In this document: one piece after another, positions 60,301 through 64,000 of the stretch
How the letters are laid out: every line of letters begins with the position of its first letter
Position numbering within the stretch: the stretch's first letter is position 1
Assembly: GCA_002633005.1 (NCBI GenBank)
Contig: NMRA01000073.1
Location: 591,791-655,790, forward strand
Direction of reading: 5' to 3'
Length of the DNA: 64,000 bases
Source of the DNA: Phoronis australis
Lineage: Eukaryota > Phoronida > Phoronidae
Translations under genes and position numbers: made by a program
The notes under the pieces: generated by a model
Told to the model about the DNA's origin: nothing
Seen by the model: the letters and a program-made list of their open reading frames with translations, nothing else
Databases searched by the model: none

Positions 60301-63300
60301 ATTAAGGCTTGATCACTTTTCAATTGGTTACGTAAAACGTGAAGTGTCTGGTACTGTGATTTCTTTTGTATTTACCAAACATTTTTAGCTCTTTACAAAG
60401 TAATACGAAGTTAAGTAGAGGTAAACCCACTCAACTGAGAGTTTCGAGGTAATTTGTGTATACTTCCAACAGTAAGGTATTTTATGAGACTGAGGATTTT
60501 ATGGCAGAAAAACCTAATTCGATTTTCGTACTTAGCCAGTTAACAGGGTGAAATACAATTTGAAGTGCAACTGTATATGAGTTCCTGCGCTGGATTTCAC
60601 AGGTCACTAGCTGTTCAGTATTTCATACACTTTTCTGTGGGGCCCAAGGAAAGTGTATAAGAAAGATGAATTGTCTATCCCAGCTTCAATTGATTTATGG
60701 CATGCGTTGTGTTTGCTTTCAGTTCTAGAGACTGACAGAAATACGCCGGCAATTGGTCCTATTGAGATGAAATATGTCCCTGAGCAAATGTATCCTTTTG
60801 ATGAACAAAAAACATATGTTTGATAAGTGGTAAGAAAGTTCAAACGGCTTATAAGTACTTTATTCACCTGTTCGGCGTCTTGAACTATCTTGATGACCGT
60901 GTGACATATACCGTGCTCATCCGTCTATGTTCTGCTTGCACCCACCCGCGAAAGGTACCTATTTTCCCAGCGCCCATTCTGGGGTTAGCGTTCATCTCTA
61001 AATTATCCTGCGACATTTTAGCTCAACAACATGCGCTGTGTGAAATGCGCTTATTGTTGTACTGTACGTGTAACAACCCCCAATTTAAGGACTGAGTCCC
61101 TATTTATTTTCAATGAACTCTGGGCTTAGTTTTTAGTATTAGAAAAAATGTCATTAATGAAAGAGGAGCTCACAATAAAGATGAAATTGTAATGTCTTGT
61201 GGAGAGAGGAGTGAAGAAGACGTCTTTACTTGAACACTACTTTATAGAGGACTGACTAACTACTGTACAACAACATGTTTTGCAATACACAAGACCACAT
61301 GTATGTGAGTTACAGTTCATAGAACTGTTTGGCAAGAGTTATATAATAAACCATTCTAACTAATTGCGCCATATAATTGGTAAGTGTAATTCCAGTACAA
61401 ACCACAATACTATTAAAGAAATGGTAGAAAAATATTGTATCTGTGAGTCCATAAAGACACAAATGGGCAAAAAGACTGAATGACCTTAGTTGAGTCTCTA
61501 TTTGGGACTGTTTCATGCAACCGGGCACGGAAAATGGTGATCCCATTCAGTGAATCCTTTTGACTAGTAGACTAATAACAAAAATGACATAACGGCTTAA
61601 CAAGTATTGTGTCTTGCAAACTGTAATGCCTTATTAAGTCTACCTTGAGTACAAATAGGTGAACTGAATAATAGTTTCACAATTCAAAGTTCTTGTAGCT
61701 GTTAATGCGACTGTGGTCGTAAGGCAAAAAGAAATTGGAAAAGAATAATGTCAGTTTTGAGAACCAACACTTGACGCTGCAATTCAACCTTGGGGTCTAG
61801 TTGATGTAAATTATTTCTCAACGGCTCGTACTTGACAAACTACATACAGATCGGCATTAAGTCAAGAAGACAGGGGTTATATGATTTTGGATGGCCACTC
61901 TCTCAGCACCGATGATTTGGTCAAGTTAGGAAAGGGACTTTATAAGATTAAGGTGAGGCTTTTTCATTGATTACGAGTGTGATAAATCTACCAGAGAGTA
62001 ACCCCGAATGATTTACCTAATTTCTCTTTGTGGGGGAGCTCAAACCATTCTTTCAATGGCATTACTGCGTCTAAAGAGGTGGCATCAATTTAACGAACCA
62101 AATAAGAGGGTTACTATATCTTCGGTTGATGCACTTCAGATGCAGTTGACTCTGTCAATACAAAGAATGGTCTGTTAGACAATGTAGTCATTTTCTATCG
62201 CGGTGTGGTTCAATTAATAACTTGACAGCCATTTTGAGAGGTTAAATAACCCGGCCTCATTTAAGGTGGTTGGCTGGTGAGCATGCAGAAAAGGAGGAAT
62301 GTTGCGTTGGGAGGAAAATGAAATATCAAAAACTTTATGATACTATTACTCGCAATGTTATTACTTAAAAGACTTGAGGTAGCACTTTTTTCTGAAGTGC
62401 CAATTGTTTCGATTGTATCATTCGTTCAGCACCATATTGAGTTTCTGACTGATCCTTTCAGTTATCAGCAGAGTCCAGAGAGAAACTGAGAAGAGCTCGT
62501 GACTTCCTTGACAACATTGTTAAGGATCACAAAGGTATGACTAATTCTAGAGTTGTAACTAACTCAACCTGGCAGGTTCCTAGTTGTACCGCAATTTTCC
62601 TAATATTTCGTACGTCACTTTAATTCGAACATTGAAAAATATAATTCGCACGGGACTACTTAACGGAAAAGTTTTGAGAACTTATGAAAAGAGACCTATA
62701 CACCCAGTATTAAAATGTCTCATAGTATTTTCTTTCAATCCAGATTACCATGAAATCAAATACAAAGGATTAAGTTTCTTCTCAAGACTTTCTACGTTCC
62801 TGAAAGAACTGCGCAGTGCTAATGAGGCCATGTTAAAATTCCAAGCTTCAGACTGTAGTGCGTCATAGCATGGGTGAATCTTTCTGTTGAAGAAATTAAT
62901 CAGCTGCATTAAGTCCATTTTTATCATGCATGATTTTGAATGCTAACTCATCGTAATAAAACGGGTAAACTCAGGACTGTTCCCCCAAACATGAACCAAA
63001 ACAATGGTTTTCAAATATGAAGCCATGAAGCTTCAATCTTAGGGTTGTCCTTTATTGTAATTTATCATGCAGTTTGAGGAACGGAAAATGAGTACGTATC
63101 ACCCCTGGAAACTACTTTAAATTGAAGAAAACTGGCAGTAGTCTATTCTCTTGCAGTATAACCCAAGCCTGCAAAATTCAATAAAAGCACAGTTTTAAAA
63201 TCTGAAACTCGTATCACAAAATCTGCGAATCATGTGTTATCTAAAACAGATTAACTTGCGATTTCCCAGTTTCAACTTTTGACCGGATGTAATATCCCAT

Positions 63301-64000
63301 TGACAAGTGGCAAGAATTTCCTGAACCCAGGATTTAATCTCTGAACTCAGAGTAGACTCAGGCTCGACACTTTAAACCAAACACGCCGCATGACACGAGC
63401 ACAAATTTGAGACTTAACTCGAAGAATGCCGGACAACTGGTCAATTTTCGACGAGTTTGGAGCAAAATCATTTCAGAGATTAGCCGTGGCCCTTGACTAC
63501 CTCAGTAAGATTTCGTCACTTGGCTTTTCATACCTATTCAAAAATACATGGTAACGAGAAGGCTGATAAGTATAATAATTATACCTATAATTAGTGTAAT
63601 AATTGCGATCGTGATAACCCTTCCACTAACACTACTACCTTTTCATCGACAAGTTCGGTAAAATCTCATAAATTTCTGGGAAAATTGATTGCCAAAATAA
63701 CCATTTTTATTTTTTCAAAAATCTTCTAACATTGTCGTGAATGCCCACAATCTTACAATATATTTCGTGATGGTAGCTACAGTACAGAACTTGGACATGG
63801 AAGAGGATTCACTTGATGCTACATGTTTTTGATGAGAAAACAGAATTTCACTTGTTCATATTGTGTGCAGATGTGGTAAGGTTTATCCGTTTGCGCATTC
63901 AACAACTCACCTGCTGTGTTTTCTGAATTTCATTTCTGTTTTCTTGTGGAACTGTGTCACTAATGCATACACTTGATTTCAGTTGTGTATGGCGTAACGA
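57350..64000 (+). CDS. HAL: Histidine ammonia-lyase, first five coding exons (3' partial)
   Basis: Exons: 57350-57593, 60723-60789, 61850-61952, 62462-62534, 63983-64000 (cut by the window end). Phases join as 1,2,0,1. Exon 1 codes the animal HAL N-terminal domain (MKVSVRVRGEWFAVPC, WLGNEALRRYCKTF, GGAILDPDDVICDVL, DDEFVSV). Exon 2 gives VLETDRNTPAIGPIEMKYVP. Exon 3 gives EDRGYMILDGHSLSTDDLVK and LGKGLYKIK. Exon 4 gives LSAESREKLRRARDFLDNIV + KDHK. Exon 5 begins VVYGVT, where the Tyr is the conserved catalytic Tyr of the family. The Ala-Ser-Gly that forms the MIO cofactor lies beyond the window. HAL deaminates L-histidine to urocanate in the cytosol, the first step of histidine degradation. 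The donor of exon 2 (gtatcc, after the codon pair CAA AT) is weaker than the rest and was chosen because it alone restores frame into exon 3. A GTG in front of the ATG is not used as start. Confidence 0.92.
58603..58846. mobile_element. Short MITE in HAL intron 1
   Basis: The left end CAGGGGCCCGTTCTAAGAAA + ACTGACTT is matched by the reverse complement of the right end, CTGGGGATCGTTCCAAGAAA + CTGACTT. About 244 bp, AT-rich with several copies of AATCTTAAGT-like blocks, non-coding. Confidence 0.65.
59294..59488 (-). mobile_element. GGGCGGCGCA-ended element interrupted by a MITE
   Basis: The left half (catgggcggcgcaccatag to ggggctat) and the right half (ctatagcccccacttatttc to gtgccgctcatgg) together equal the uninterrupted copy at 59496-59565. 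The insertion is the hAT-like MITE at 59327-59449. Confidence 0.75.
59327..59449 (+). mobile_element. hAT-like MITE inserted into another repeat
   Basis: It runs from CAGGGGCGGATCCAGGATTT to CTAAATCCGCCACTG. GCTAT stands on both sides of the insertion (ggctat before, gctat after), a short target duplication or microhomology. At 123 bp it is the shortest of the family here. Confidence 0.75.
59496..59565 (-). mobile_element. Intact GGGCGGCGCA-ended short element
   Basis: About 70 bp from gggcggcgccccatag through ggggggctatagc to gtgctgcgccgcccatg, with inverted GGGCGGCGC ends. It is the uninterrupted reference for the copy at 59294-59488 and matches 33727-33868. Confidence 0.7.
59570..60722. 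other. HAL intron 1, distal part
   Basis: AT-rich, with no coding signal until the acceptor (tttgctttcag) of HAL exon 2. The remaining HAL introns (60790-61849, 61953-62461, 62535-63982) also show no nested gene. Confidence 0.6.

Noticed and set aside
1-64000. tRNA, rRNA or other structured RNA genes
   Set aside because: No cloverleaf with A and B box sequence or rRNA-like block was recognised by eye; a covariance-model scan would be needed to exclude small ones.
1-64000. A new multi-gene defence or biosynthetic system
   Set aside because: The host genes found are unrelated, individually recognisable animal genes, and the unexplained structure is accounted for by transposons, tandem repeats and assembly artefacts.

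Overview
This is a stretch of an animal nuclear genome. It is intron-rich, AT-rich by eye and dense in transposon debris. Three things say so: spliced orthologues of metazoan genes (ASZ1/GASZ, ARPC4, histidine ammonia-lyase with the animal-type N-terminal domain, an ASB-family ankyrin/SOCS-box protein), GT-AG introns with phases that join correctly, and several families of LINEs and terminal-inverted-repeat elements. Gene content and repeat style fit a marine invertebrate, possibly a deuterostome such as a hemichordate, cephalochordate or echinoderm. That placement is inference; nothing here fixes the species.

Layout. 1-13.4 kb: minus-strand exons coding sushi (CCP) domains at 2.0, 6.5 and 13.3 kb, scattered among a MULE-like element, a degenerate CR1/Jockey-like LINE (10.5-12.3 kb) and a repeat family present in two opposite orientations. 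13.45-13.83 kb: a Tc1/mariner-type transposase remnant. 14.2-23.3 kb: three arrays of a 21-bp palindrome-centred tandem repeat around a large endonuclease/reverse-transcriptase LINE (16.6-20.3 kb, with a second 3' piece at 22.5-22.9 kb). 21.2 and 25.6 kb: two plus-strand exons of ARPC4; the exon expected between them is absent. 29.6-30.4 kb: an open reading frame with a complete RNase H active site, left from a retroelement. 31.1-45.7 kb: a complete 12-exon minus-strand ASZ1/GASZ gene, with introns packed with non-autonomous DNA transposons, tandem repeats and one assembly gap. 46.2-47.2 kb: another dead LINE. 47.7-49.4 kb: a two-exon plus-strand ASB-family gene, head to head with ASZ1. 49.4-57.3 kb: no recognised host gene, but a LINE 3' fragment and several MITEs. 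57.35-64.0 kb: the first five coding exons of histidine ammonia-lyase (plus strand), cut by the window end just after the catalytic Tyr region.

The genes do not form a pathway. ARPC4 is a cytoskeletal housekeeping subunit, ASZ1 is a germline mitochondrial-surface scaffold of the piRNA pathway, the ASB gene should be a cullin-5 ubiquitin-ligase adaptor, and HAL starts histidine catabolism. I found no convincing new biological system. The most useful observations are (a) assembly defects: a 303-bp false-duplication signature around the 197-N gap, a 69-bp overlap broken by a single N inside the LINE, and single Ns at repeat edges, which probably explain the missing ARPC4 exon; (b) a 21-bp palindromic repeat carried with conserved flanking sequence at separate sites; and (c) several well-bounded TIR elements, one with an 11-bp target duplication.
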